Below, one piece after another: positions 34,204 through 42,784 of a stretch of DNA of 64,000 nucleotides. Both the position numbers and the translations under genes were made by a program. A model generated the notes under the pieces. It saw only the letters and a list, made by a program, of their open reading frames with translations. It did not search any database and was not told the DNA's origin. The DNA comes from Cellulophaga lytica DSM 7489 (GTDB taxonomy: Bacteria; Bacteroidota; Bacteroidia; Flavobacteriales; Flavobacteriaceae): positions 2,898,501 to 2,962,500 of the forward strand of contig NC_015167.1 in NCBI RefSeq assembly GCF_000190595.1, given 5' to 3'. Each line of letters begins with the position of its first letter. Position 1 is the first letter of the stretch.

Positions 34204-35154
34204 TTAGTTGATATTTAATTTTTCAGAAATAGAATATCTTGTTTCATTTTTTTTAGATCGTACAATTATTTCTCCTATAAAGCCGGCTAAAAATAACTGA
34301 CTACCCATAACCATAGCGGTTAAGGCAATGTAAAATTGTGGTCGTTCTGTAATTAATCTGCCAAATCTATTAAGAAAAAGTTTATCTATACCTAAATAAA
34401 GTGCAAATCCAAACCCAATAATAAACATTAGAGCGCCTAAAGCACCAAACAAGTGCATTGGTCTTTTTCCAAATTTAGATAAAAACCAAATAGTAATTAA
34501 ATCTAAAAAACCATTTATAAAACGTTCCATACCAAATTTAGTACTTCCGTATTTACGTGCTTGGTGTTGCACAACTTTTTCATCAATTTTAGTAAAACCT
34601 GCATTTTTAGCAAGTACAGGAATATAACGATGCATTTCTCCAGAAACTTCTATGTTTTTAACTACCTCTTTTTTATAGGCTTTTAATCCACAATTAAAAT
34701 CGTGCAGTTTAACACCAGATGTTTTTTGTGCTGCCCAGTTAAATAATTTAGAGGGTAAGTTTTTAGCAATTACAGAGTCGTAACGCTTTTTTTTCCAACC
34801 AGAGATAAGATCAAAACCATCTTTAACAATAAGGTTGTAAAGTTCAGGAATTTCTTCTGGATTGTCTTGCAAATCAGCATCCATAGTAATTATAACATCA
34901 CCTTTTACAGCTTTAAAACCTGCATGTAATGCTTGTGATTTACCAAAGTTTTTTAAAAAACGTATGCCTTTTACATTAGTATTTGCAGCAGAAAGTTCTG
35001 AAATAATCTTCCAAGAATTGTCTGTACTACCATCGTCTATAAAAAGTATTTCATATAAAAAATGATTGGATTGCATTACGGATACAATCCAATCATGTAG
35101 TTCTTTTAAAGATTCTTCCTCGTTTAAAAGAGGAATAACAATAGATAAATTCAT
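34204..35154 (-). CDS. Glycosyltransferase family 2, membrane-bound (DPM/GtrB-like)
   Basis: A 316-residue GT2 enzyme: SIVIPLLNEEESLKEL at the start, IDDGSTDNSW, MDADLQDNPEEI (DxD metal site) and two C-terminal transmembrane helices (about 232-255 and 268-292). This is the layout of polyprenyl-phosphate glucosyl/mannosyl transferases that load a lipid carrier with sugar. It precedes the phosphohexomutase by 30 bases on the same strand, so it is probably the first gene of a GT2, mutase, ABC run. Confidence 0.9.
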   Translation of the reverse strand: MNLSIVIPLLNEEESLKELHDWIVSVMQSNHFLYEILFIDDGSTDNSWKIISELSAANTNVKGIRFLKNFGKSQALHAGFKAVKGDVIITMDADLQDNPEEIPELYNLIVKDGFDLISGWKKKRYDSVIAKNLPSKLFNWAAQKTSGVKLHDFNCGLKAYKKEVVKNIEVSGEMHRYIPVLAKNAGFTKIDEKVVQHQARKYGSTKFGMERFINGFLDLITIWFLSKFGKRPMHLFGALGALMFIIGFGFALYLGIDKLFLNRFGRLITERPQFYIALTAMVMGSQLFLAGFIGEIIVRSKKNETRYSISEKLNIN

Positions 35155-35191
35155 AAGGTACTCTTGAAAATATATTCAAAAGTACAAATTC

Positions 35192-35710
35192 CTAAATTGT
35201 TTCTTGCTTTTTTATTAAGAATGCAGGAATTAATGAAAGTAGAAACCCTGCAACTATACTATAAAGAAGACCAAATAAGATCTGCATTACAGGGGTTTGA
35301 AAAGGTTTAGACATTTCTATATTAGCTTCTATTTGTTCCATAGATAAACCAGATTCTAAAAGCATTCCTTTTTGATATTCAGTTGCTTTAGCCATAAAAT
35401 CAGGGTCTATTACACCTGCAAGTATTTGGTTAAATATTACGCCTATTATGCCACCTATTAAGCTAATACCTACACCTACTTTTAAAGCTTGACCTACAGA
35501 TATGAATCCTCCGTTATCTTTTTTAAATTGTACCATACCTATTATGATAAAAGCTAAAGACAATAGAACACTAATTAAAAATACCATTGCGCCTCCTTGG
35601 TAATGCATATCTAGTGAAAATAACATTAGTACAAAGGCAATACTAATACCGCCTAGCATTAAACCATATTTTAAAGCATATTTCCCTGTTTTTGGTGTAT
35701 TCTCTTCCAT
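35192..35710 (-). CDS. DUF4199 membrane protein
   Basis: A 172-residue protein with four hydrophobic segments and a soluble stretch between helices three and four containing many Glu/Met/Lys residues. Length and helix arrangement match DUF4199, a Bacteroidota-specific family often found next to GT2 genes like the one here. Function unknown. The ATG is 37 bases upstream of the glycosyltransferase gene, hence probably one operon. Confidence 0.82.
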   Translation of the reverse strand: MEENTPKTGKYALKYGLMLGGISIAFVLMLFSLDMHYQGGAMVFLISVLLSLAFIIIGMVQFKKDNGGFISVGQALKVGVGISLIGGIIGVIFNQILAGVIDPDFMAKATEYQKGMLLESGLSMEQIEANIEMSKPFQTPVMQILFGLLYSIVAGFLLSLIPAFLIKKQETI

Positions 35711-35812
35711 TTTAATTTTTGTTTTTTGGTTGTTATATTATAAGTATTCATTTTATTAATTTTGTTACAGAAAAAAACGAGTTATTTTTTTATTATTTTT
35801 TTTACTTTAATA

Positions 35813-35842
35813 TTGTGGTTTTCATAAAAAAGCGTATTTTTG
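35813..35842 (+). promoter_or_regulatory. Promoter of rpmE2
   Basis: TTG at 35813-35815, 19 bases, then TATTTTTG at 35835-35842: a full Bacteroidota promoter (TTG-N19-TAnnTTTG). Start of transcription should be near 35848, leaving a leader of about 34 bases. Confidence 0.75.
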
Positions 35843-35881
35843 CACCGCTAAATTTATTTAGAAGAATTAAAGTTTTAAAAA

Positions 35882-36133
35882 ATGAGAAAAGGTATACACC
35901 CAGAGAATTATAGATTAGTAGCGTTTAAAGATATGTCTAACGATGAAGTATTTTTAACTAAATCTACAGCAAATACAAAAGAAACATTAGAGGTTGATGG
36001 TGTTGAATACCCATTAGTAAAATTAGAAATCTCTAGAACATCACACCCATTTTACACAGGTAAAGCTAAATTAGTAGATACTGCTGGGCGTATTGATAAA
36101 TTTAAGAACAAATACAAGAAATTTTCAAAGTAA
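35882..36133 (+). CDS. rpmE2: 50S ribosomal protein L31, type B
   Basis: An 83-residue ribosomal protein starting [17 protein letters not shown] and containing [24 protein letters not shown]. The L31 fold is clear (HPFYTGK, T-x-GR-x-x-KF). The zinc-binding Cys pair of the A type is missing, so this is the zinc-free B form, which is the only L31 in many Bacteroidota. Single gene between a canonical promoter and a terminator. Confidence 0.97.
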   Translation: MRKGIHPENYRLVAFKDMSNDEVFLTKSTANTKETLEVDGVEYPLVKLEISRTSHPFYTGKAKLVDTAGRIDKFKNKYKKFSK

Positions 36134-36155
36134 TAATTTCTTTACAATAATATTT

Positions 36156-36196
36156 AAAAAGTCACTTTTCAATTAGTTTTGAAACGTGACTTTTTT
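36156..36196 (+). terminator. rpmE2 terminator
   Basis: AAAAAGTCAC (36156-36165) pairs with GTGACTTTTT (36186-36195); inner bases TTTTCAA / TTGAAAC extend the stem imperfectly. T run follows. Confidence 0.8.
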
Positions 36197-36222
36197 AGTT
36201 TAATACAAAATACTTTAGTCTT

Positions 36223-37398
36223 ATGAATTATATTTTATTTGATGGTGCTGCAAGAACAGCTTTGTTGCCTTTTACTTATACTAGACCTGTTGCAGAAATT
36301 AGAATAGGAATACTTACTATTAGAGAAAAATGGGAAAAGTTTTTAGGGAGCACTACAAGTACAATAACAGAAGACTATTTAAGTGATAAGTTTCCAATGG
36401 TAGAGTTAGAGGAAAATGTAATGATTAATTCTTCATACTTGCCAAACTCTAGTTTGGTTGCTTTAATAGAAAACTTAAAAGAAAACCAAGTCATATATCA
36501 TAAAGATAATATTGTTGCTTTTTTTGCAAAAGAAGCGCAGGAAGAAGTAGATTTTAATTCTTATGAAGAAATCTTTTTTGAGGAAGACGTACTAACTGTT
36601 GAAAAAACTTGGGATATCTTTTCTAAAAATGAAGCTGCTTTACAAGCAGATTTTGATTTGGTAACTGCTGGCAGAAAAAGTGCTGCAATATCTAAAACTA
36701 ATACACTTATAAACCCCGATAATATTTTTATTGAAGAAGGTGCAAAAGTGGAGTATTGTATGCTAAATGCAACAAAAGGACCTATTTACGTAGGTAAAGA
36801 TGCTGAAATTTGGGAAGGCGCTATGGTACGTGGTCCGTTGGCATTGTGCAACAATGCAGTAATAAAAATGGGAGCTAAAATATACGGAGCAACAACTATT
36901 GGGCCTTACGGTAAAGTTTGTGGTGAGGTTAGTAACTCTGTTATTTTTGGCTACTCTAGTAAAGGTCATGAGGGGTATTTAGGAAACTCTGTTTTGGGAG
37001 AATGGTGTAATATTGGTGCAGATTCTAACAACTCTAACTTAAAAAATAATTATGCTAAGGTTAGACTTTGGAATTATGATAGCGAAAGCTTTGAGCAAAC
37101 TGGCTTACAGTTTTGTGGCTTAATGATGGGTGACCACAGTAAAAGTGCTATAAATACAATGTTTAATACAGGTACAGTAGTTGGTGTAAATGTAAATATT
37201 TATGTGCCTGGTTTCCCTAGAAATTTTGTTCCTAGTTTTAGTTGGGGTGGTGCATCTGGTTTTACAACATACGGTACTAAAAAAGCTTTTGAAACTGCTA
37301 AAATTATGATGGCAAGGCGTAATGTTGAGTTTACTGCAGAAGATGAAGCTATCTTGACTCACGTTTTTGAAGAAACAAAAAAATGGAGAAAAGATTAA
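36223..37398 (+). CDS. GlmU-family sugar nucleotidyltransferase-like protein
   Basis: A 391-residue protein with an N-terminal domain that begins MNYILFDGAARTALLPFTYTRPVAEIRIGI, in place of the usual LxxGxGTRL motif, and a C-terminal left-handed beta-helix (from about 170: NIFIEEGAKVEYCML, GPIYVGKDAEIWEGAMVRGPLAL, GAKIYGATTIGPYGKV). This is the Bacteroidota GlmU-family group. The changed N-terminal motif casts doubt on real nucleotidyl transfer; the acyl-transferase half (hexapeptide repeats) looks intact. Substrate unknown. Confidence 0.82.
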   Translation: MNYILFDGAARTALLPFTYTRPVAEIRIGILTIREKWEKFLGSTTSTITEDYLSDKFPMVELEENVMINSSYLPNSSLVALIENLKENQVIYHKDNIVAFFAKEAQEEVDFNSYEEIFFEEDVLTVEKTWDIFSKNEAALQADFDLVTAGRKSAAISKTNTLINPDNIFIEEGAKVEYCMLNATKGPIYVGKDAEIWEGAMVRGPLALCNNAVIKMGAKIYGATTIGPYGKVCGEVSNSVIFGYSSKGHEGYLGNSVLGEWCNIGADSNNSNLKNNYAKVRLWNYDSESFEQTGLQFCGLMMGDHSKSAINTMFNTGTVVGVNVNIYVPGFPRNFVPSFSWGGASGFTTYGTKKAFETAKIMMARRNVEFTAEDEAILTHVFEETKKWRKD

Positions 37399-37493
37399 AA
37401 AATAATTAAGAACCATTAATACTTTAAGTTAAATCTAATAAGTTTTTGTATTTTTCCATTTAATTTTTTAATCTATAGTAGCATTAAAATTAA

Positions 37494-37979
37494 ATGAAAA
37501 AACTTACCCTAATTCGTCACGGAAAATCCTCTTGGAATTACGATGTTTCAGACAGAGATAGGCCTCTGTTAGAACGTGGTATTAATGATGCTTATTTGGT
37601 TGCTAGCGCACTAAAAGAGCCGGTTATAGATGCTGTCTTTTCTAGTCCGGCTAATAGAGCTTTGCATACATGTAATATCTTTTTAAGAGTTTTAAATATA
37701 CCTTCTAACGAGCTACGCATTTATGACGAGCTTTATGATTTTTCTGGAGAGCACGTTATCAAGTTTATAAAATCATTAGATAATAAATTGCAAAACGTTG
37801 TAATTTTTGGTCACAACCACGCTTTAACACACATTGTAAATATGTATGGTGATAAAGTAATAGATAATGTGCCTACGTCTGGATTGGTCGAGTTAAGTTT
37901 TAATATTTTAGATTGGAATGCTATTGCCAAAGGTAGTACGCAGAATGTAATATTTCCTAAACAGTTAAAGAATGATTAA
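37494..37979 (+). CDS. SixA-like histidine phosphatase
   Basis: A 161-residue histidine phosphatase: LIRHGKSSW gives the phospho-accepting RHG, SSPANRALHT the second Arg, and FGHNHAL the late His. It belongs to the short SixA branch, which in E. coli removes phosphate from phospho-His proteins. The stop overlaps the ppk1 start by 8 bases, so the phosphatase is coupled to polyphosphate synthesis in expression; a direct biochemical link is an inference. Confidence 0.88.
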   Translation: MKKLTLIRHGKSSWNYDVSDRDRPLLERGINDAYLVASALKEPVIDAVFSSPANRALHTCNIFLRVLNIPSNELRIYDELYDFSGEHVIKFIKSLDNKLQNVVIFGHNHALTHIVNMYGDKVIDNVPTSGLVELSFNILDWNAIAKGSTQNVIFPKQLKND

Positions 37980-40047
37980 GTCAAAAAATCAATACATAAA
38001 TAGAGAAATTAGTTGGTTAAGCTTTAATGCACGTGTACTGCAAGAAAGCGCAGATACTAAAGTGCCTTTAATAGAAAGATTACGTTTTTTAGGTATATTC
38101 TCTAATAATTTAGATGAATTTTTTAAAGTACGTTATGCAACTGTAAAGCGTATTGTAGATGCTGGTAAAACAGGTAAAAGTGTTTTGGGAGGAGAAAAAG
38201 CAAAAGATTTATTAGAAGAAATTACCAAAATCGTAATTAAGCAGCAAACTAAAAGTTTAAAAATTCTTGGTGATATTGAAAAAGAATTAGAATCAGAAAA
38301 CATATTTATCATTAACGAAAAAGAAGTTAGTAAAAGTCAGGCCGCTTTTATTAAGACTTACTTTATGGAAAAAGTTAGTCCGCGTTTAATGACTATTGTT
38401 TTAAATGATTTAAGAGAATTTCCTTTATTAAAAGATACTGCGGCTTATTTGGCCGTTAAAATGGTATTAACCAGTTTGGATGGTGCAGAAGAGGTGCCAG
38501 AAAATAAATACGCTTTAATAGAAATACCAAAAGATATAGACCGCTTTGTGGTGCTACCTAAAGAAGGTGATAAAAACTACATCATTATTTTAGATGATTT
38601 AATTAGATATTCTTTACGTCATATTTTTAATATGTTTACTTATGAGTCTATATCTGCACATATGATTAAAATAACTAGAGATGCAGAGCTAGATATAGAT
38701 AACGATTTAAGTAAAAGTTTTATTGAAAAAATATCTTCAAGTGTAGAGCATCGTAAAATTAGTGATCCTGTGCGTTTTGTTTACGATAAAAGGATAGCAA
38801 AAGATACGTTGTCTTTTTTAATGGAGAAAATGGGGATTGAAGAAACTGATAGTATTATTCCTGGTGGTATTTACCATAATCGTAGGGATTATATGAAGTT
38901 TCCTAGTTTAGGACGTAAAGATCTTATGTATGATAAAATAACACCTTTATTAGTTAAGGATTTTAATTTTGAAGGCAGCATATTAGAGCAAATTGCAGAG
39001 AAAGATCATTTGCAGTATACTCCTTATCATACTTTCTCTTACATTACTAAATTTTTAAGAGAAGCAGCTTTAGATCCGCAAGTGAGAACTATAAAATTAA
39101 CAGTTTATAGGCTTGCTAGTAACTCTCAGGTAGTATCTTCATTAATTAACGCTGTTAAAAATGGTAAGCAGGTAACGGTCCAGATAGAGTTGCAAGCCAG
39201 GTTTGATGAGCAAGCAAACATACAATATGCAGAACTTTTACAGGCAGAAGGAGTTAAACTTATTTTTGGTGTACCGGGCTTAAAAGTACACAGTAAAATA
39301 TGTTTAATAGAAAGAGAAGAGAATGAAAAGTTAAAACGCTATGGCTTTATAAGTACCGGTAATTTTAATGAGTCTACGGCTAAAATTTATACAGATTATA
39401 CACTTTTTACGGCGCATTCGTCAATATTAAAAGAATTAAACAAAGTTTTTGATTTTTTTGAAACTACCTATAAAATTAATAAGTACAAACACTTAATAGT
39501 TTCTCCTCATTATACAAAAAATGCTTTTAAAGCGTTAATAGATCAAGAGATTGAAAACGCTAAAGCAGGTAAAGAAGCCTACATAAAACTTAAGATGAAC
39601 AGCCTAACGTCTTATAAAATGGTAGACAAATTGTATGAGGCTAGTAATGCAGGTGTAAAAATACAGCTAATTATTAGAGGTGTTTGTTGTTTAATTCCTG
39701 GAGTAAAAGGAATGAGTGAGAATATTGAAGCCATAAGTGTTGTAGATAAGTTTTTAGAGCATACTAGGTTATTTGTATTTGGTAATAATGGTAATCCTAA
39801 AGTTTATATTTCGTCTGCAGATTGGATGACACGTAACCTTGACTTTAGAGTAGAGGTTGGTTGCCCTATTTATGATGAAGACATAAAAAAAGAATTACTA
39901 GATACGTTTGATATTTCTTGGAATGATAATTTAAAAGCTCGTATTTTTTCAGAAAAGCAAGATAATGCATACCGTAAAAATGATGCGCCTGAGTTACGAT
40001 CTCAGTTTGAATTATATAATTATTACAAGAATAAATTAAGTAAATAG
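37972..40047 (+). CDS. ppk1: Polyphosphate kinase 1
   Basis: A 691-residue enzyme that polymerises the gamma-phosphate of ATP into polyphosphate, reversible. Begins INREISWLSFNARVLQES, the PPK1 N-domain signature, followed by LRFLGIFSNNLDEFFKVR. Catalytic domains hold GLKVHSKICLIER (the His that is phosphorylated) and GNFNESTAKIYTDYTLFT, and later RLFVFGNNGNPKVYISSADWMTRNLD. Length is normal. Overlaps the SixA-like gene by 8 bases and is followed after 10 bases by ppx, giving a make-and-break polyphosphate operon. Confidence 0.96.
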   Translation: MIKSKNQYINREISWLSFNARVLQESADTKVPLIERLRFLGIFSNNLDEFFKVRYATVKRIVDAGKTGKSVLGGEKAKDLLEEITKIVIKQQTKSLKILGDIEKELESENIFIINEKEVSKSQAAFIKTYFMEKVSPRLMTIVLNDLREFPLLKDTAAYLAVKMVLTSLDGAEEVPENKYALIEIPKDIDRFVVLPKEGDKNYIIILDDLIRYSLRHIFNMFTYESISAHMIKITRDAELDIDNDLSKSFIEKISSSVEHRKISDPVRFVYDKRIAKDTLSFLMEKMGIEETDSIIPGGIYHNRRDYMKFPSLGRKDLMYDKITPLLVKDFNFEGSILEQIAEKDHLQYTPYHTFSYITKFLREAALDPQVRTIKLTVYRLASNSQVVSSLINAVKNGKQVTVQIELQARFDEQANIQYAELLQAEGVKLIFGVPGLKVHSKICLIEREENEKLKRYGFISTGNFNESTAKIYTDYTLFTAHSSILKELNKVFDFFETTYKINKYKHLIVSPHYTKNAFKALIDQEIENAKAGKEAYIKLKMNSLTSYKMVDKLYEASNAGVKIQLIIRGVCCLIPGVKGMSENIEAISVVDKFLEHTRLFVFGNNGNPKVYISSADWMTRNLDFRVEVGCPIYDEDIKKELLDTFDISWNDNLKARIFSEKQDNAYRKNDAPELRSQFELYNYYKNKLSK

Positions 40048-40057
40048 ATTTTTTATT

Positions 40058-40954
40058 TTGAAGATTTTTAAGCTTGCAGCAATAGATATTGGCTCTAATG
40101 CCATAAGGCTGCTTATACATAATATTATAGAAGCTAAAGACAAGAAAACCGAATTTAGGAAAAGTTCTTTGGTTAGGGTTCCTATACGTTTAGGTGAAGA
40201 TTCATTTACTGTTGGTGAAATATCTGACCGTAATGTTGAGCGTATGATAGATGCTATGAAGGCTTTTAAATTATTAATGAATGTTAATGGAGTAGAAAGT
40301 TATATGGCTTGTGCAACTTCTGCAATTAGAGAAGCTAATAATGGGTATGAGGTTATTGAAAAAATACGAGAAGAAGCTGGTGTTAATATAGAGGTTATAG
40401 ATGGCAAAAAAGAAGCTGCTATTATAGCTTCTACAGATTTAAAAGAACTTATTAATAATGACCAAGCATATTTATATATAGATGTTGGTGGTGGTAGTAC
40501 GGAGTTTACTGTTTTTTCTGAAGGAAAATTAATAGCATCAAAATCTTTTAAAATAGGTACTGTTAGGTTACTTAATGATATGGTTGGAGCAAAAGTATGG
40601 AGTCAACTTGAAGAATGGATAAAATTGTATACTAAGGATTTGTCTAAGGTGTCTATAATAGGTTCTGGTGGTAATATAAATAAGCTACATAAAATGTCTG
40701 GCCGAAAAATAGGAGAACCTTTATCTTATATTTGGCTTAATGCTCAGTATCATTTTTTAGAGAGTATGTCTTATGAAGATAGGGTTTCTGAATTGGGTTT
40801 AAATCAAGATAGGGCAGATGTAATTATACCAGCCACACGTGTATTTTTATCATCAGCAAAGTGGTCTGGAGCTAAAAAAATACATGTGCCTAAAATAGGC
40901 CTTTCAGATGGTATGATTAAAACTTTGTATCAGAAAAACAAAGACTCTATCTAA
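40058..40954 (+). CDS. ppx: Exopolyphosphatase / Ppx-GppA phosphatase
   Basis: A 298-residue ASKHA-fold phosphatase that removes phosphate from polyphosphate ends or pppGpp. AAIDIGSNAIRLLI is the phosphate-1 loop and YIDVGGGSTEFTVF the phosphate-2 loop; SIIGSGGNINKL is the adenosine-type loop. The length equals the short one-domain-pair form. It starts at TTG (the motif AIDIGSN comes eight residues later and there is no ATG in between), 10 bases after ppk1. Downstream it nearly touches the convergent miaE gene (3 bases apart) with no visible terminator. Confidence 0.92.
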   Translation: MKIFKLAAIDIGSNAIRLLIHNIIEAKDKKTEFRKSSLVRVPIRLGEDSFTVGEISDRNVERMIDAMKAFKLLMNVNGVESYMACATSAIREANNGYEVIEKIREEAGVNIEVIDGKKEAAIIASTDLKELINNDQAYLYIDVGGGSTEFTVFSEGKLIASKSFKIGTVRLLNDMVGAKVWSQLEEWIKLYTKDLSKVSIIGSGGNINKLHKMSGRKIGEPLSYIWLNAQYHFLESMSYEDRVSELGLNQDRADVIIPATRVFLSSAKWSGAKKIHVPKIGLSDGMIKTLYQKNKDSI

Positions 40955-40957
40955 TGT

Positions 40958-41539
40958 TTATCCGTGTACGTTACCAGTTGCTCCTAAGTTTTTCATTAGG
41001 GTAGCTTCATACTCAAGCAAATCTTGCCATTTTTGGTCTACTTCATCACGGTCTCCATATTGTCTAGCAAAATTTAAAAACATAGTATAATGTCCGGCTT
41101 CGCTTACCATTAATTTTCGGTAAAACTCAGCAAGCTCTTTATCGGCTAATTCTTCAGAGAGTAGCCTAAAACGCTCACAGCTACGAGCTTCAATTAATGC
41201 AGCATATAAAAGTCTGTGTACTAATTGTGTGGTTCTACTACCTCCTTTAGGAAAAAACTTTAATAAATCTACTACATATTTGTCTTTACGGTCTCTGCCT
41301 AATGTTTTACCACGAGCAATAATTCTATCATGAACCATTTTAAAATGCCCCATTTCTTCTCTAGTTAAAGCAACCATCTCTTGTACCAACTCTGTGTACT
41401 CTGGAAAACTAACAATTAATGAAATTGCTGTTGCTGCAGCTTTTTGTTCGCAAAAAGCATGGTCCGTTAAAATGTCATCAATGTTTTTTTCTACAATATT
41501 CACCCATCTTGGGTCTGTAGGAAGTTTTAAGCCTAGCAT
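40958..41539 (-). CDS. miaE: tRNA-(ms2io6A)-hydroxylase
   Basis: A 193-residue diiron protein that hydroxylates the isopentenyl group of 2-methylthio-N6-isopentenyladenosine at tRNA position 37. The ferritin-like iron ligands are visible as FCEQKAAATA, REEMGHFKM, EARSCERF and VSEAGHYTMF (two ExxH pairs). Length and MLGLKLPTDPRWVNI start are typical for MiaE. A TATTTTTG box on the minus strand at 41557-41564 supplies a -7 element 18 bases before the ATG. Confidence 0.93.
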   Translation of the reverse strand: MLGLKLPTDPRWVNIVEKNIDDILTDHAFCEQKAAATAISLIVSFPEYTELVQEMVALTREEMGHFKMVHDRIIARGKTLGRDRKDKYVVDLLKFFPKGGSRTTQLVHRLLYAALIEARSCERFRLLSEELADKELAEFYRKLMVSEAGHYTMFLNFARQYGDRDEVDQKWQDLLEYEATLMKNLGATGNVHG

Positions 41540-41993
41540 AGCATTTGTTTAGTTTGCAAAAATAATAATATTGATTTGTATGTAAATAAAAAAGACATAT
41601 TTTCTAAGGTAGAAAATATGCCTTTTAAAGGTTTTGGTTGATTAGTTATTTTAAATATAATATTTACTTTAAAAAACACTTGTTATTGTAACAGGTTACA
41701 AGAGTTGGTGTATTTGTTAAAATTATACTAAAGCTTAAATGTAACATAAATCATTCAATAATGAAATAAAATATAGAAAAAAGTAACATATTTGTACTAT
41801 TTGTTAAATCACTTAACGTGCTTTTTTTTAGTTAAAACTCTTGTTTTTAGGTATTTAAGTGTGTTTTATTTTTGTTTATGTACTTGTAGTAATTAGCTTG
41901 TGAGGTAACAGATTAAAAATAACATACTTCCCTTTTCATAAATTTACTAACTTACGGTAAATTAATAGTAACCAATTTATAACTAACTATTTT
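41540..41993. other. Intergenic region between miaE and ThuA gene
   Basis: 454 AT-rich bases. It contains the miaE -7 box (41557-41564, minus), a hairpin at 41590-41626 whose minus-strand side runs into seven T, and a small inverted repeat TTGTAAC-AG-GTTACAA at 41686-41701. I see no believable ORF. Confidence 0.55.
41590..41626 (-). terminator. Orphan terminator-like hairpin upstream of miaE
   Basis: CATATTTTCT (41596-41605) pairs with AGAAAATATG (41611-41620) and, past one mismatch, AAAAG with CTTTT. On the minus strand a run of T follows. No gene ends here, so the transcript it would stop is not identified. Confidence 0.5.
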
Positions 41994-42719
41994 ATGAAAT
42001 CTATATTTTTTAAAGCTTTTATATTCTTATTTTTAAGTATTTCTTTTTTTTCTTGTGGTTTACAAAGCCCTAAAGTTCTTGTTTTTACAAAGACCGCTGG
42101 TTTTAGGCATGGTTCTATAGAAAGTGGCGTTATGGCTTTGGAAAAAATGGCTAAGGAAAAGCATTTTTTAATAGATACTACAGCAAATTCTGCAATGTTT
42201 ACAGAGGCTAATTTAAAACAATACAAGGCAGTTGTGTTTTTAAATACTACAGGTGATATTTTAAATGATGAAGAGCAAAAAGCCTTTGAAAAATATATTA
42301 AATCTGGAGGTGGTTACGTGGGTATACATGCAGCTGCAGACGCAGAGTATAATTGGCCGTGGTATAACAAACTAGTTGGAGGTTATTTTAATGGGCACCC
42401 TAAGGTGCAGAAAGCTACACTACAAGTTATAGATAGTACACATTTGGCTACTAAAATGCTAAAAGGTACTTGGGAAAAAGTTGATGAATGGTACAATTAC
42501 AAAGATTTAAATAGAGATGTAAATGTGTTATTAAACTTAGATGAAAAGAGTTATAACGGAGGTAAAAATGGAGATTACCATCCTATGGCTTGGTATCATG
42601 ATTATGATGGTGGTAGAGCTTTTTATACAGGACTAGGACATACTAACGTAACATTTAAAAATCCTGTTTTTTTAGAACATTTATATGGTGGTCTAAAATA
42701 TGCAATGGGAGAGGAGTAA
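41994..42719 (+). CDS. ThuA-domain lipoprotein
   Basis: A 241-residue protein with a lipoprotein signal (FLFLSISFFSCG, lipid Cys at about 22). The body matches the ThuA-like glutamine-amidotransferase fold: PKVLVFTKTAGFRHGSIESG, GDILNDEEQKAFEKYIKSGGGYVGIHAAADAEYNWPWYNKLVGGYFNGHP, and GRAFYTGLGHTN. ThuA was named in a Rhizobium trehalose locus; in Bacteroidota such proteins occur with sugar catabolism genes and their reaction is mostly unknown. Shares a terminator with the convergent GH82-like gene. Confidence 0.88.
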   Translation: MKSIFFKAFIFLFLSISFFSCGLQSPKVLVFTKTAGFRHGSIESGVMALEKMAKEKHFLIDTTANSAMFTEANLKQYKAVVFLNTTGDILNDEEQKAFEKYIKSGGGYVGIHAAADAEYNWPWYNKLVGGYFNGHPKVQKATLQVIDSTHLATKMLKGTWEKVDEWYNYKDLNRDVNVLLNLDEKSYNGGKNGDYHPMAWYHDYDGGRAFYTGLGHTNVTFKNPVFLEHLYGGLKYAMGEE

Positions 42720-42738
42720 GTAGAATATTTAATTGTAA

Positions 42739-42766
42739 AAGCGTCTAGTTTGTTAACTAGACGCTT
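42739..42766. terminator. Terminator between ThuA and GH82-like genes
   Basis: AAGCGTCTAGTT and AACTAGACGCTT pair over 12 bases with a 4-base loop and are followed by eight T; strong and usable from both sides. Confidence 0.9.
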
Positions 42767-42784
42767 CTTTTTTTTAAAACTTTT

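Noticed and set aside
41627-41993. A possible protein gene in the miaE-ThuA gap
   Set aside because: All six frames are broken by stops within short distances and no start has a believable N-terminus.
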